Positions 1 through 7,734 of a stretch of DNA of 64,000 nt are shown here, one piece after another. The number at the start of each line of letters is the position of its first letter. Positions within the stretch are counted from its first letter, which is position 1. The DNA lies in NCBI GenBank assembly GCA_023823795.1, contig CP085710.1, forward strand, positions 584,001-648,000. Direction: 5' to 3'. A model generated the notes under the pieces. That model did not search any database. It saw nothing but the letters and a program-made list of their open reading frames with translations, and was not told the origin of the DNA. The position numbers and the translations under genes were made by a program. This DNA comes from Bacillus sp. F19 (GTDB lineage Bacteria > Bacillota > Bacilli > Bacillales > Bacillaceae).

Positions 1-34
1 ACATTTGCAGAACTTTTTCATTAGCTTCACTCAT
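1..34 (-). CDS. 5' end of an unidentified minus-strand gene (partial)
   Basis: The complement reads a start codon at 34 followed by MSEANEKVLQM up to the window edge. An AGGAG-type ribosome binding site lies about 9 nt upstream of this ATG. Only 11 codons are visible, so no family can be assigned. It is divergent from the exchanger gene that follows. Confidence 0.5.
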   Translation of the reverse strand, partial: MSEANEKVLQM

Positions 35-162
35 ATTCATTCACTCCTTTCATATCTTTCATTAATCTGCATCAAATACGTCTTTTCATACGCAGCAAAA
101 GCGTGTGGTTTAATTTTTAGCAAAAAAGAGAAAGAATAAGTAGAAGAAAGGGTGAGAATGAA

Positions 163-1215
163 ATGAATCGAATCTTTTTTATTGTTGTAATGGCAGGTGT
201 TCCTCTATCAGTTATAGGGAGTCTAATGCACTGGCCGCAGATCCTCATGTTTGCCGTTTATTGTATTACTATTATTGCTCTTGCCGGCTATATGGGAAGA
301 GCCACAGAAAGCCTTGCAATCGTGACAGGTCCACGGATAGGAGGACTGCTCAATGCTACGTTTGGAAATGCTGTTGAGCTGATAATCTCTATTTTTGCGT
401 TAAAGGCAGGTTTAATTGGAGTGGTGCTTGCCTCTTTAACAGGCTCTGTTCTTGGAAATTTGCTTCTTGTAGCCGGACTGTCGTTTTTCGTAGGCGGATT
501 AAAATTTAAAAGGCAGGAGTTTAATGTATACGACGCGAGGCATAATTCGGGTCTATTAATTTTCGCTGTTGTTGTGGCATTTGTGATCCCTGAAATTTTT
601 GCAATGGACATGGATGAGGCAAAAACGTTAAACTTAAGTATAGGTATTTCAGTTATTTTAATTATTTTATATTTAGCAGCCTTATTCTTTAAGCTTGTTA
701 CTCACCGCGGTGTTTATCAGCATAAAACAGATGAAATCGAAGATCACGAGCAGCCTGAATGGACTGCTAAAAAAGCATTGGTTATTCTATTGCTTGCTAC
801 AATTGCTGTAGCTTACGTTTCGGAGAATCTCGTACATACATTTGAGGCTGTTGGCGAGAGCTTCGGCTGGAGTGAACTCTTCATCGGGGTCATTATCGTT
901 GCAATTGTCGGAAATGCTGCTGAGCATGCATCAGCAATCATTATGGCATATAAAAATAAAATGAATATAGCAGTCGAGATAGCGGTAGGATCCACCCTGC
1001 AGATCGCCATGTTTATAGCACCGCTTCTGGTCCTGATTTCCTTAATGTTCACAAAAAAAATGCCGCTTGTCTTTACAGTGCCGGAATTGATTTCAATGGT
1101 AACGGCCGTTCTGCTGACCATTTCCATTACGAGTGATGGGGACACCAACTGGTTTGAAGGGGCAACCCTTCTGGCAGCTTACTTGATTATGGGCATCGGT
1201 TTTTATCTTTTGTGA
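163..1215 (+). CDS. Calcium/proton exchanger (CAX/ChaA family, YfkE-like)
   Basis: Integral membrane antiporter of 350 residues expected to expel Ca2+ (or other cations) in exchange for protons. The two alpha-repeat signatures of the CAX family are visible: GNAVELI near residue 70 and GNAAEHASAI near residue 245. These carry the conserved acidic residues of the ion path. About ten to eleven hydrophobic segments run through the protein, with an acidic cytoplasmic loop (KTDEIEDHEQPE) near the middle, as in the family. The ATG at 163 follows GAAAGGGTGAG; another ATG at 158 is out of frame. The position beside yfkD matches B. subtilis yfkE. A hairpin terminator follows directly. Confidence 0.9.
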   Translation: MNRIFFIVVMAGVPLSVIGSLMHWPQILMFAVYCITIIALAGYMGRATESLAIVTGPRIGGLLNATFGNAVELIISIFALKAGLIGVVLASLTGSVLGNLLLVAGLSFFVGGLKFKRQEFNVYDARHNSGLLIFAVVVAFVIPEIFAMDMDEAKTLNLSIGISVILIILYLAALFFKLVTHRGVYQHKTDEIEDHEQPEWTAKKALVILLLATIAVAYVSENLVHTFEAVGESFGWSELFIGVIIVAIVGNAAEHASAIIMAYKNKMNIAVEIAVGSTLQIAMFIAPLLVLISLMFTKKMPLVFTVPELISMVTAVLLTISITSDGDTNWFEGATLLAAYLIMGIGFYLL

Positions 1216-1223
1216 AAAAAAGG

Positions 1224-1252
1224 GACTCTGTGCAAAGCACAGAGTCATTTTT
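1224..1252 (+). terminator. Rho-independent terminator of the exchanger gene
   Basis: GACTCTGTGC and GCACAGAGTC form a perfect 10-bp stem around an AAA loop, followed by a short T-run, 8 nt after the stop codon. Confidence 0.85.
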
Positions 1253-1408
1253 ACGTGTAGGACGAAACAATTAGTAAGAAGCTAACCCTCATGAAATCAT
1301 GTGAGTTATTATAAATGTAGCATATCGTTTAAAAAATGTAAATATTCAGTTTTTAATTCTCTGCTGCAAAAGAGGACATACATATAAAGATAAAAGGGGA
1401 TGGAGAGC

Positions 1409-2017
1409 ATGATTTATCGATTGGCCTTTTATGTAATCGGTTTATTTGTTTTGGCATTTGGTATTACACTGACGATTAAAGCAAACCTGGGAGCTGGAGC
1501 ATGGGATGCATTAAATGTGGGATTAACCGATCAAATCGGCTTAACAGTCGGCAGCTGGATTTTTATTGTGGGAATCATAATTATTTTGTTAAACGCTGTT
1601 CTTATGAGAGAAGCTCCAAAGGTACTCGGCGTCGTTACCATTTTATTGATTGGCTTTTTTGTTGATTTCTGGATGCTTTCTATTTTTCAGGATATCATCA
1701 TACAAAATCTATTTTTAAAAGCAGTCATTTTATTTTTGGGGATTTTATTAATAGCAATTGGAGTTTCTATTTATCTTCAAACCAGCTTCCCTGCAAATCC
1801 GATTGACCAGCTCATGCTGACGCTGCATCAGAAGTTTGGACTAAGTCTGATGGCTGCAAAGACGATTGGTGAAGTGGGTGCGCTTGTTCTTGCTCTTTTA
1901 TTTGCAGGTCCTATTGGCCTTGGGACAATCATTATTACCTTCGCAATCGGACCGCTGATTCAGCTGTGCAATAATCCTGTAAACGCGGTTATTGGAAAAT
2001 GGGTGGCGAAAACTTAG
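1409..2017 (+). CDS. YczE/YyaS/YitT-family membrane protein
   Basis: Predicted polytopic membrane protein of about 202 residues with five or so hydrophobic helices. The N-terminal stretch FGITLTIKANLGAGAWDAL matches the YczE/YitT-type family (known from the family; molecular function unclear, possibly transport). An upstream in-frame ATG at 1400 directly abuts the AAAAGGGG ribosome binding site with no spacer, whereas the ATG at 1409 has a 9-nt spacing, so 1409 is preferred. It stands alone between the exchanger and yfkD with an AT-rich upstream region. The substrate cannot be inferred from sequence. Confidence 0.75.
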   Translation: MIYRLAFYVIGLFVLAFGITLTIKANLGAGAWDALNVGLTDQIGLTVGSWIFIVGIIIILLNAVLMREAPKVLGVVTILLIGFFVDFWMLSIFQDIIIQNLFLKAVILFLGILLIAIGVSIYLQTSFPANPIDQLMLTLHQKFGLSLMAAKTIGEVGALVLALLFAGPIGLGTIIITFAIGPLIQLCNNPVNAVIGKWVAKT

Positions 2018-2087
2018 TTAAAAAGTTGGATAAAGAAGTAAGAGCTTGAAAACAATAATTGTAAAGCAACCGAAAGGGGTTTAGGAA

Positions 2088-2873
2088 ATGAGAAAATGGA
2101 TGCTCGTTTCAATGGCTTTGCTCTTATCAATTAGTTTTTCAAGCTCTGTTTTTGCGGCGAACAAAGCAAAAGTGCCAAGCTCTGTTCTGGATATCTCCAA
2201 GGAGAATACGTATCCGAACCCAACTCAGGATCTGCCGTATCTTCAGCCGAGTGAATTTGCTCAAGGCCTGATTGAAACATCTAAAATTCCGATTGAAAAT
2301 CCTAATTTAATTCGTCTCCTGAATGAATCAACAATCTCTGATAATCCGCTGTCAATCGGATACAGAGCAACGATTTTCCTCGGGCAATGGGCATTAAATT
2401 ATGAATCAAGCGAAACCGCTGTTAACTGGGAGTTCCAGAAAATCAATACAAATTTCTTTGATAACCGCGGCGGCAAGGCAACAACTCAAATATATTATAA
2501 GCAAGAAGCCCAAAAGCAGGTAAAAGGCGGATTAACTGCTCATATTCCCAGTGAAGATGATGTGAAAAAAATGATGCTTTTGAAGGCGATGAAAAAGACA
2601 AACCTGCCTTTATCGTTTCAGACAATTATCGGAACAGGATCAAAAAAAGAACAGATCTATAACATCCCGCCAAAAAGAGTCGGATATTTAAATGCATACG
2701 CACCGGCAGTCAATGAAAAGGGCAAAGTAACATACGGCGAAGTCTACTTAGTGTTAAAAGGAAATAAACGAAAAATTGCAGTTCAAAATGTGACATCCCA
2801 GGGAATTGGGGCCTGGATTCCTGTTCAGGATCACGCTTCTTTCGGATTTACCGTTTCAGAACAACCGAGATAA
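2088..2873 (+). CDS. yfkD: YfkD-family secreted protein
   Basis: 261-residue exported protein with a clear N-terminal signal peptide (basic MRKW, then a hydrophobic core, cleavage near VFA-AN around residue 24). The mature part looks like one globular domain without catalytic motifs that I recognise. Length and sequence match the YfkD family found in Bacillus, whose role is not established. The ATG has AAAGGGG 8 nt upstream. Its 3' terminator was originally shared with convergent yfkA but is now split by the insertion sequence that starts 22 nt after the stop. Confidence 0.85.
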   Translation: MRKWMLVSMALLLSISFSSSVFAANKAKVPSSVLDISKENTYPNPTQDLPYLQPSEFAQGLIETSKIPIENPNLIRLLNESTISDNPLSIGYRATIFLGQWALNYESSETAVNWEFQKINTNFFDNRGGKATTQIYYKQEAQKQVKGGLTAHIPSEDDVKKMMLLKAMKKTNLPLSFQTIIGTGSKKEQIYNIPPKRVGYLNAYAPAVNEKGKVTYGEVYLVLKGNKRKIAVQNVTSQGIGAWIPVQDHASFGFTVSEQPR

Positions 2874-2877
2874 TCAG

Positions 2878-2888
2878 AAAAGCGAGCC
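2878..2888 (+). terminator. Left arm of the yfkD/yfkA terminator, separated by the IS
   Basis: AAAAGCGAGCC here is the exact complement of GGCTCGCTTTT at 4351-4361. Removing the insertion sequence and one copy of ACAG restores an 11-bp hairpin with an 8-nt loop and a T-run, i.e. a bidirectional terminator between two convergent genes. The arms are now about 1.46 kb apart. Confidence 0.8.
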
Positions 2889-2930
2889 TTCACAGTGAAG
2901 TGACCCCTAAAAGTTAGACACAAGATTTCG

Positions 2931-3761
2931 TTAAGCTACTTGTTGGGCAAGAGTCCGGTATTGTACCGGGCTCTTGCCTTTTAATTTTGTCTTAATTCGT
3001 TTGTGGTTATAGTAATGGATGTATTTCCTTAGTTCTTCTTTGAAATGTTCCACATTTTTGAAGTCTTGGTAATTAAGGAATTCTGATTTTAGAATGCCAA
3101 AGAAATTTTCAATGACCGCATTGTCATAACAGTTCCCTTTACGAGACATGCTTTGTATGATGTCCTTTTTCTTCAAAGCCAGACGGTATTTCTTCATTTG
3201 ATAGTGCCATCCCTGATCCGAGTAAATGAGTAACGTATCTTCTTTGCGCTTTTTTCTTAGGGCTTTATTTAACATACTCGATACAAGGGAATAGGTCGGT
3301 CTAGAGCCAATCGTATAGGTGAGAATTTCGCCATTGTATAAATCTAGCATAGGTGAAAGATACAGTTTTTCTCCAAATAATTTGAATTCGGTAATATCGG
3401 TTACCCATTTCTCATTCGGCTTGGACGCCTTGAAGTTCCGATTTAGCACATTTTCGGCAACCTTGCCTGCTTCACCTTTGTACGACCGATATTTCTTTAT
3501 GCGGACAAGGCACTTCAATCCTAGTTCTCTCATAAGTCGATAAACTTTCTTATGATTAACATGCAGTCCTCGGTTGGCTAGCTCAGCACGAATACGCCGG
3601 TACCCGTATCGGCCTTTATGTTCATGAAAAATCTCTTTAATCACCGTTTTTAATTCAGCATCTTTATCTGGGCGGTCAAGCTGTTTCGTCAAATGGTAAT
3701 AGGTACTGCGAGGGATACCCGCAAGCTTTAAGAGTGATTTCACCGGGAATTCCTGCCTCAA
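2931..3761 (-). CDS. IS150-type transposase OrfB (DDE integrase)
   Basis: 276-residue catalytic subunit of an IS3-family transposase. N-terminal helix region, HTH_21-like segment (HKGRYGYRRIRAEL), then an rve integrase core with the DDE residues visible: D in KWVTDITEF, D in IYSDQGWHY and E in NAVIENFFGILKSE, the last pair about 35 residues apart as expected. The C-terminal YYNHKRIKTKLKGKSPVQYR is typical. In IS3 elements OrfB is normally made as an OrfAB fusion by -1 frameshifting; here it lies in the -1 frame relative to the 3' part of OrfA. It appears full length and undamaged. Confidence 0.92.
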   Translation of the reverse strand: MRQEFPVKSLLKLAGIPRSTYYHLTKQLDRPDKDAELKTVIKEIFHEHKGRYGYRRIRAELANRGLHVNHKKVYRLMRELGLKCLVRIKKYRSYKGEAGKVAENVLNRNFKASKPNEKWVTDITEFKLFGEKLYLSPMLDLYNGEILTYTIGSRPTYSLVSSMLNKALRKKRKEDTLLIYSDQGWHYQMKKYRLALKKKDIIQSMSRKGNCYDNAVIENFFGILKSEFLNYQDFKNVEHFKEELRKYIHYYNHKRIKTKLKGKSPVQYRTLAQQVA

Positions 3762-3769
3762 TTCATAGA

Positions 3770-4290
3770 CTACTTTCGCTTTGTCTTGTTTGGTGATTTT
3801 TCTTTGTTCTGAACTAAGGCATTCAACTTTTTTATATAAGCAAGCTCCATACGTAATCGTTCATTTTCAGCCTGAAGAGCTTCAATAGATTCTGCCACTG
3901 GTTCTTTTATCTCAGATACTTTTGGGATTTCTTTTTCATCGATGACCGCCCCTTTTCTCTTGGAATAAGGCCGTCCACTCCTTGTGTGTCGAATAATCTC
4001 TTCCATTGAGTAATCGTAGAGGGAGATTGAATTTTAAAGATCGCAGCTGTCTCACTGAGGGACGTCCCGTGTTCGTTCATATAGGTAAGTACCTTTAGTT
4101 TATCGTCCAAAGAATAGGTTGTATATCGTTTTTTAAACGCCTTTTCTCCGTTATATTGATACTGCTGGATCCACCTATGAAAAACCCCGTGAGCTACTCC
4201 TATGGATATTGCGATCGCTTTGTGCCCTTCTGTGCCATTAAGATATCGCTTAACGGCATTTACCTTTTCCTGCTCTGTAAATTTAGCCAT
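3770..4290 (-). pseudogene. IS150-type OrfA, disrupted by a one-base deletion
   Basis: OrfA should be one DNA-binding protein: an N-terminal helix-turn-helix part (MAKFTEQEKVNAVKRYLNG...) and a C-terminal leucine-zipper part (ESIEALQAENERLRMELAYIKKL). They now lie in two frames: 4290-3907 ends early after SSMKKKSQKYLR, and the rest reads from the other frame. Adding one A to the A5 run at 3932-3936 (complement) joins them as SSMKKEIPKVSEIKEP, a perfect continuation. The simplest reading is loss of one A from an A6 run. Slippage on the A-run could still make some full-length protein. Confidence 0.85.
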
Positions 4291-4350
4291 AAAAAAACTG
4301 CACCTCCAAATGTTAGATCGTGTCTAACATTTGGGGGGCAGTTCAACAGC

Positions 4351-4364
4351 GGCTCGCTTTTTTC
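4351..4364 (+). terminator. Right arm and T-run of the split yfkD/yfkA terminator
   Basis: GGCTCGCTTTTTT is the partner of the left arm at 2878-2888. It overlaps the last codons of yfkA on the other strand. See the insertion-sequence entry for the reconstruction. Confidence 0.8.
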
Positions 4365-5490
4365 ATATAACAGATTTTCTTTTTTGAAAGTCAAGATCCT
4401 GATAGTAACTATTCTTCACTAAAAGGTTTGGACCAAGACATGAAACAGCCGGGCAATGGCAGTTAAGCTCGCGGGCAAGCTTAGATTCATTCCAGCGGTT
4501 ATAGGCGGATTGGAGCGTATCATTTTGAATGTTGCCAAGCTCCGGTGTATCTCCAAAGTCTGTTACAATGATATCTCCATTAAAAATATTGACATTAAGC
4601 CTTGAACGGCCGTCAGGATCATTGCGTACTGTTACGTTCTTGCTTTCCCGAAGTCTTCTGATCAGTATTATGTCTTCTTCTTCGTCACTGCAGGCGTAAA
4701 AAGGCAGTGTGCCAAACAGCATCCACACATCTTCATTTCGTATATCAAGCAGCTGATGAATAGCTGCTCTGACTTCTTTTAAAGAAAGTGTCTCTAGGGC
4801 ACTTGCGAAATCAGAGGGATACATTGGATGAATTTCATGACGCTGGCATTTCATATCATTCACGATTTGCTCGTGAATTTTTTCAATATGAGGCAATGTC
4901 CGCTTATTCAGCATCGTTTCTGCAGAGACCATAACTCCTGCATCAACAAGTGCACTGCTGTTTTCAATGATTCGATCAAAATAAGCAGTGCGCTGTTCAT
5001 AAGTTGGCTTGCGGTCCATCATCGCAAATCCGCCTTCTGCAAAATCATCGAGCGTTCCCCAGTTATGAGAGATATGTAAAACGTCCAGGTATGGAGCAAT
5101 TTTTTCGTAACGCGCCAAATCAAGCGTCAAATTTGAGTTTATTTGCGTACGAACCCCACGCGCGCGGGCATACTTTAGTAAAGGAAGCACATAATTGTCT
5201 ACTGATTTAAGCGACATCATTGGTTCTCCGCCAGTAATACTGATCGACCTGAGCGTTTCTGCTTCGTCAAGTCTTTTTAGGATTAAATCAATCGGCAATG
5301 CTTTCGGATCTTTCGGGGAGAGCGTATAGCCTACAGCACAATGCTCACAGCGCATGTTGCACAGAGTCGTTGTCGTAAATTCAACATTTGTTAAGGTTAA
5401 TTTGCCATATTGCTTTATATCTAAATAAGCCTCCCATGGATCATAAGAAGGTGTAATGGGCTGCAGTATATTTCCAGTTGATGCATTCAT
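4363..5490 (-). CDS. yfkA: Radical SAM protein YfkA (YfkAB)
   Basis: 375-residue radical S-adenosylmethionine enzyme. The cluster-binding CxxxCxxC motif is seen as CNMRCEHC near residue 44, followed by the SAM-contacting GGEP motif (SITGGEPMM) near residue 87. A C-terminal Cys group (CHCPAVSC, near 350) may bind an auxiliary iron-sulfur cluster. It matches Bacillus YfkA/YfkAB in full length; the substrate is unknown. The ATG at 5490 follows AAGGAG at 8-nt spacing, and an ATG 4 nt further upstream is out of frame. It is convergent with yfkD, from which it is now separated by the insertion sequence. Confidence 0.88.
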   Translation of the reverse strand: MNASTGNILQPITPSYDPWEAYLDIKQYGKLTLTNVEFTTTTLCNMRCEHCAVGYTLSPKDPKALPIDLILKRLDEAETLRSISITGGEPMMSLKSVDNYVLPLLKYARARGVRTQINSNLTLDLARYEKIAPYLDVLHISHNWGTLDDFAEGGFAMMDRKPTYEQRTAYFDRIIENSSALVDAGVMVSAETMLNKRTLPHIEKIHEQIVNDMKCQRHEIHPMYPSDFASALETLSLKEVRAAIHQLLDIRNEDVWMLFGTLPFYACSDEEEDIILIRRLRESKNVTVRNDPDGRSRLNVNIFNGDIIVTDFGDTPELGNIQNDTLQSAYNRWNESKLARELNCHCPAVSCLGPNLLVKNSYYQDLDFQKRKSVI

Positions 5491-5631
5491 TCATAAAACT
5501 CCTTTTTCAAGTTCACATAGAGAACATTCTATCATGAACATCATATTTTGGAATACCTTCTCCGAATGTACTGTTGTCAAAGAAGGGCGAATAAGCTACG
5601 ATATCACTATCAGTGAAAGGAGAGATACATC

Positions 5632-5823
5632 TTGGGCAACGCCGTTCATGATAAAGACTCACAGTTAAAATATTTAAAAACTCGCTTAAATATGTTTATG
5701 AATGTCATCGATTCAATGGATCCTGAGTCAACAGACGTCGAGGATATTGATCGTTTAATTAAAATGCTTGATGAGCTTGAAGTGAAGCAGGAACAGTTTA
5801 AAAAGGACTGGGATAAAGAATAG
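5632..5823 (+). CDS. SE1561-family small protein
   Basis: 63-residue acidic, helical, cytoplasmic protein (LKYLKTRLNMFMNVIDSMDP...DVEDIDRLIKMLDELE), matching the small SE1561 family of Firmicutes, function unknown. It starts with TTG at 5632, 7 nt after AAAGGAGAG; the N-terminus MGNAVHDKDSQ fits family members, which supports the TTG. A terminator follows the stop. No membrane segment or metal-binding motif is seen. Confidence 0.78.
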   Translation: MGNAVHDKDSQLKYLKTRLNMFMNVIDSMDPESTDVEDIDRLIKMLDELEVKQEQFKKDWDKE

Positions 5824-5830
5824 TGGGAAT

Positions 5831-5856
5831 CAGCTGCTGAGGCAGCTGTTTTTTTT
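5831..5856 (+). terminator. Rho-independent terminator
   Basis: CAGCTGC/GCAGCTG stem with a short loop and a run of eight T, just after the SE1561-family gene. Confidence 0.85.
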
Positions 5857-6065
5857 ATGTAATCACAATTTAGATTAGGTGATGATTGGAAAAAGGTTTA
5901 TGCAAGTAAAAAGAACATTTTGGAAAGTAAATGAATATCCCCTTTTAAATGTTTTTCGGGTAAATTCTTTCCAAGCTGTAAGCCTTTCCAACCAAAACAC
6001 AAAGGAGTATAATAAAAATTGAATGAAATTGACCGAGTTCTATAGACAATAAGGGGAGAAACAGG

Positions 6066-7598
6066 ATGGAAAAATTTTATCAAAGCATGTACGAATTAAT
6101 TGTCGAGACATCTACAAACCTTCCTAAGGATGTCCGCCGTGCAATTTTGAAAGCAAAAATGAAAGAGAATGCTGGTACGCGTGCTGCATTGTCTCTTGCG
6201 ACTATATCTGAAAATATCAAAATGGCTGATGAAAATGTATCGCCAATTTGTCAGGATACGGGTCTTCCGACTTTCAAACTGAAGGTTCCCGTTGGTGCTA
6301 ATCAGCTTCAAATGAAAGAAGAGATCAAACGCGCCATTGCTCAAGCGACAAAAGACGGAAAGCTTCGTCCAAACTCAGTTGATTCGTTAACCGGTGAGAA
6401 CAGCGGAGATAATCTTGGATACGGCACACCCGTCATTAAATTTGAGCAATGGGAAAAAGACTATATTGATGCCCGTTTAATTTTAAAAGGCGGCGGCTGT
6501 GAAAATAAAAATATTCAATACAGTCTTCCATGCGAGCTTGATGGACTTGGAAAAGCTGGCCGGGACTTGGACGGCATCCGCAAATGCATTCTGCATTCTG
6601 TTTATCAGGCACAAGGACAAGGCTGCAGCGCAGGGTTCATTGGAGTGGGAATTGGAGGAGACCGCACTTCCGGGTATGAACTTGCAAAAGAACAGCTTTT
6701 CAGAAGTTCAGAAGATATCAATCCAAACCCGGATCTTCAAAAGCTTGAAGAGTACATTGTGGAAAAAGCCAATCAGCTCGGAATCGGTACAATGGGCTTT
6801 GGCGGGGAAGCTACTCTGTTAGGGTGCAAGGTTGGAGTGATGAACCGGATTCCTGCTAGTTTCTTTGTATCTGTTGCATATAATTGCTGGGCATATCGCC
6901 GTTTAGGGGTAAACATTGATGCAGCAAGCGGTGAAATTCAAAATTGGCTGTACCAAGAGGGTGAGATGCCAAACTTGAATAATGCAGATCAAACGGATGA
7001 AGCACCTCAAGCTTCACGTGAAGTTGTTCTGGAAGCGCCAATTACAGAAGAAAAAATCCGTGAATTAAAAGTTGGGGATGTTGTTCATATCAATGGAATG
7101 ATGTACACGGGCCGCGATGCGATTCACAAATACTTATCTGACAATGACGCCCCGGTCGATCTTGACGGTCAAATTATCTACCATTGCGGTCCAGTTATGC
7201 TGAAGGATGAAGATGGGAATTGGCACGTGAAGGCTGCCGGGCCGACAACAAGTATTCGTGAGGAGCCTTATCAGGGCGATATCATGAAAAAATTCGGTAT
7301 TCGCGCGGTCATTGGAAAAGGAGGTATGGGGCCAAAAACGCTGAAAGCCCTTAATGAACATGGCGGAGTCTATCTGAATGCAATTGGCGGAGCCGCACAA
7401 TACTATGCAGATTGCATTAAATCAGTTGAAGGCGTAGATCTTATGCAGTTCGGCATTCCAGAAGCGATGTGGCACCTGAAGGTTGAAGGATTTACCGCGG
7501 TAGTCACAATGGACTCACACGGCAACAGCCTGCATGCAGATGTTGATCAGTCCTCTCTTGAAAAGCTTTCACAATTCAAAGAACCTGTTTTCAGTTAA
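6066..7598 (+). CDS. fumA: Class I fumarate hydratase
   Basis: 510-residue oxygen-sensitive [4Fe-4S] fumarase (fumarate + H2O to L-malate), TCA cycle, cytoplasm. Class I enzymes bind the cluster with three Cys; candidates here are SPICQDTG near residue 61, GGGCENKN near 143 and QGCSAGF near 186. The N-terminal hydro-lyase alpha domain and C-terminal beta domain are fused as in E. coli FumA/FumB. The beta part begins near KIRELKVGDVVHINGMMYTGRDA (residue ~335, quoted in part). The ATG follows GGGGAGAAACAGG. It is monocistronic, with a terminator after it. Many Bacillus use class II FumC, so this may be an additional isozyme. Confidence 0.93.
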   Translation: MEKFYQSMYELIVETSTNLPKDVRRAILKAKMKENAGTRAALSLATISENIKMADENVSPICQDTGLPTFKLKVPVGANQLQMKEEIKRAIAQATKDGKLRPNSVDSLTGENSGDNLGYGTPVIKFEQWEKDYIDARLILKGGGCENKNIQYSLPCELDGLGKAGRDLDGIRKCILHSVYQAQGQGCSAGFIGVGIGGDRTSGYELAKEQLFRSSEDINPNPDLQKLEEYIVEKANQLGIGTMGFGGEATLLGCKVGVMNRIPASFFVSVAYNCWAYRRLGVNIDAASGEIQNWLYQEGEMPNLNNADQTDEAPQASREVVLEAPITEEKIRELKVGDVVHINGMMYTGRDAIHKYLSDNDAPVDLDGQIIYHCGPVMLKDEDGNWHVKAAGPTTSIREEPYQGDIMKKFGIRAVIGKGGMGPKTLKALNEHGGVYLNAIGGAAQYYADCIKSVEGVDLMQFGIPEAMWHLKVEGFTAVVTMDSHGNSLHADVDQSSLEKLSQFKEPVFS

Positions 7599-7603
7599 GG
7601 AGA

Positions 7604-7627
7604 AGCCGGATTTATTCCGGCTTTTTT
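7604..7627 (+). terminator. Rho-independent terminator of fumA
   Basis: AGCCGGA and TCCGGCT stem, 5-nt loop, then TTTTT. Confidence 0.85.
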
Positions 7628-7734
7628 ATTATGAAAAGGAAACACTAGGCTAGGGTTCTAAAGAGCTTTCAGCATGGTAGTAAAAAATTCTTCCAAATAT
7701 ATATGGTTCGCCAACCTATACTGGAACAATCCCA

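Larger units (their letters stand above)
2896..4345 (-). mobile_element. IS3-family (IS150-group-like) insertion sequence, 1450 bp
   Basis: The ends are imperfect 26-bp inverted repeats (22 of 26 matching) starting 5'-TGAA and ending TTCA-3', both containing GTTAGACAC. A 4-bp target duplication, ACAG, flanks it at 2892-2895 and 4346-4349. It encodes an OrfA/OrfB pair on the minus strand with OrfB carrying the DDE transposase triad. The size, end dinucleotides and 3-4 bp duplication are typical of IS3-family elements. OrfA is frameshifted, so this copy may be inactive. Complete ends and an intact duplication argue for a fairly recent insertion. Confidence 0.93.
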
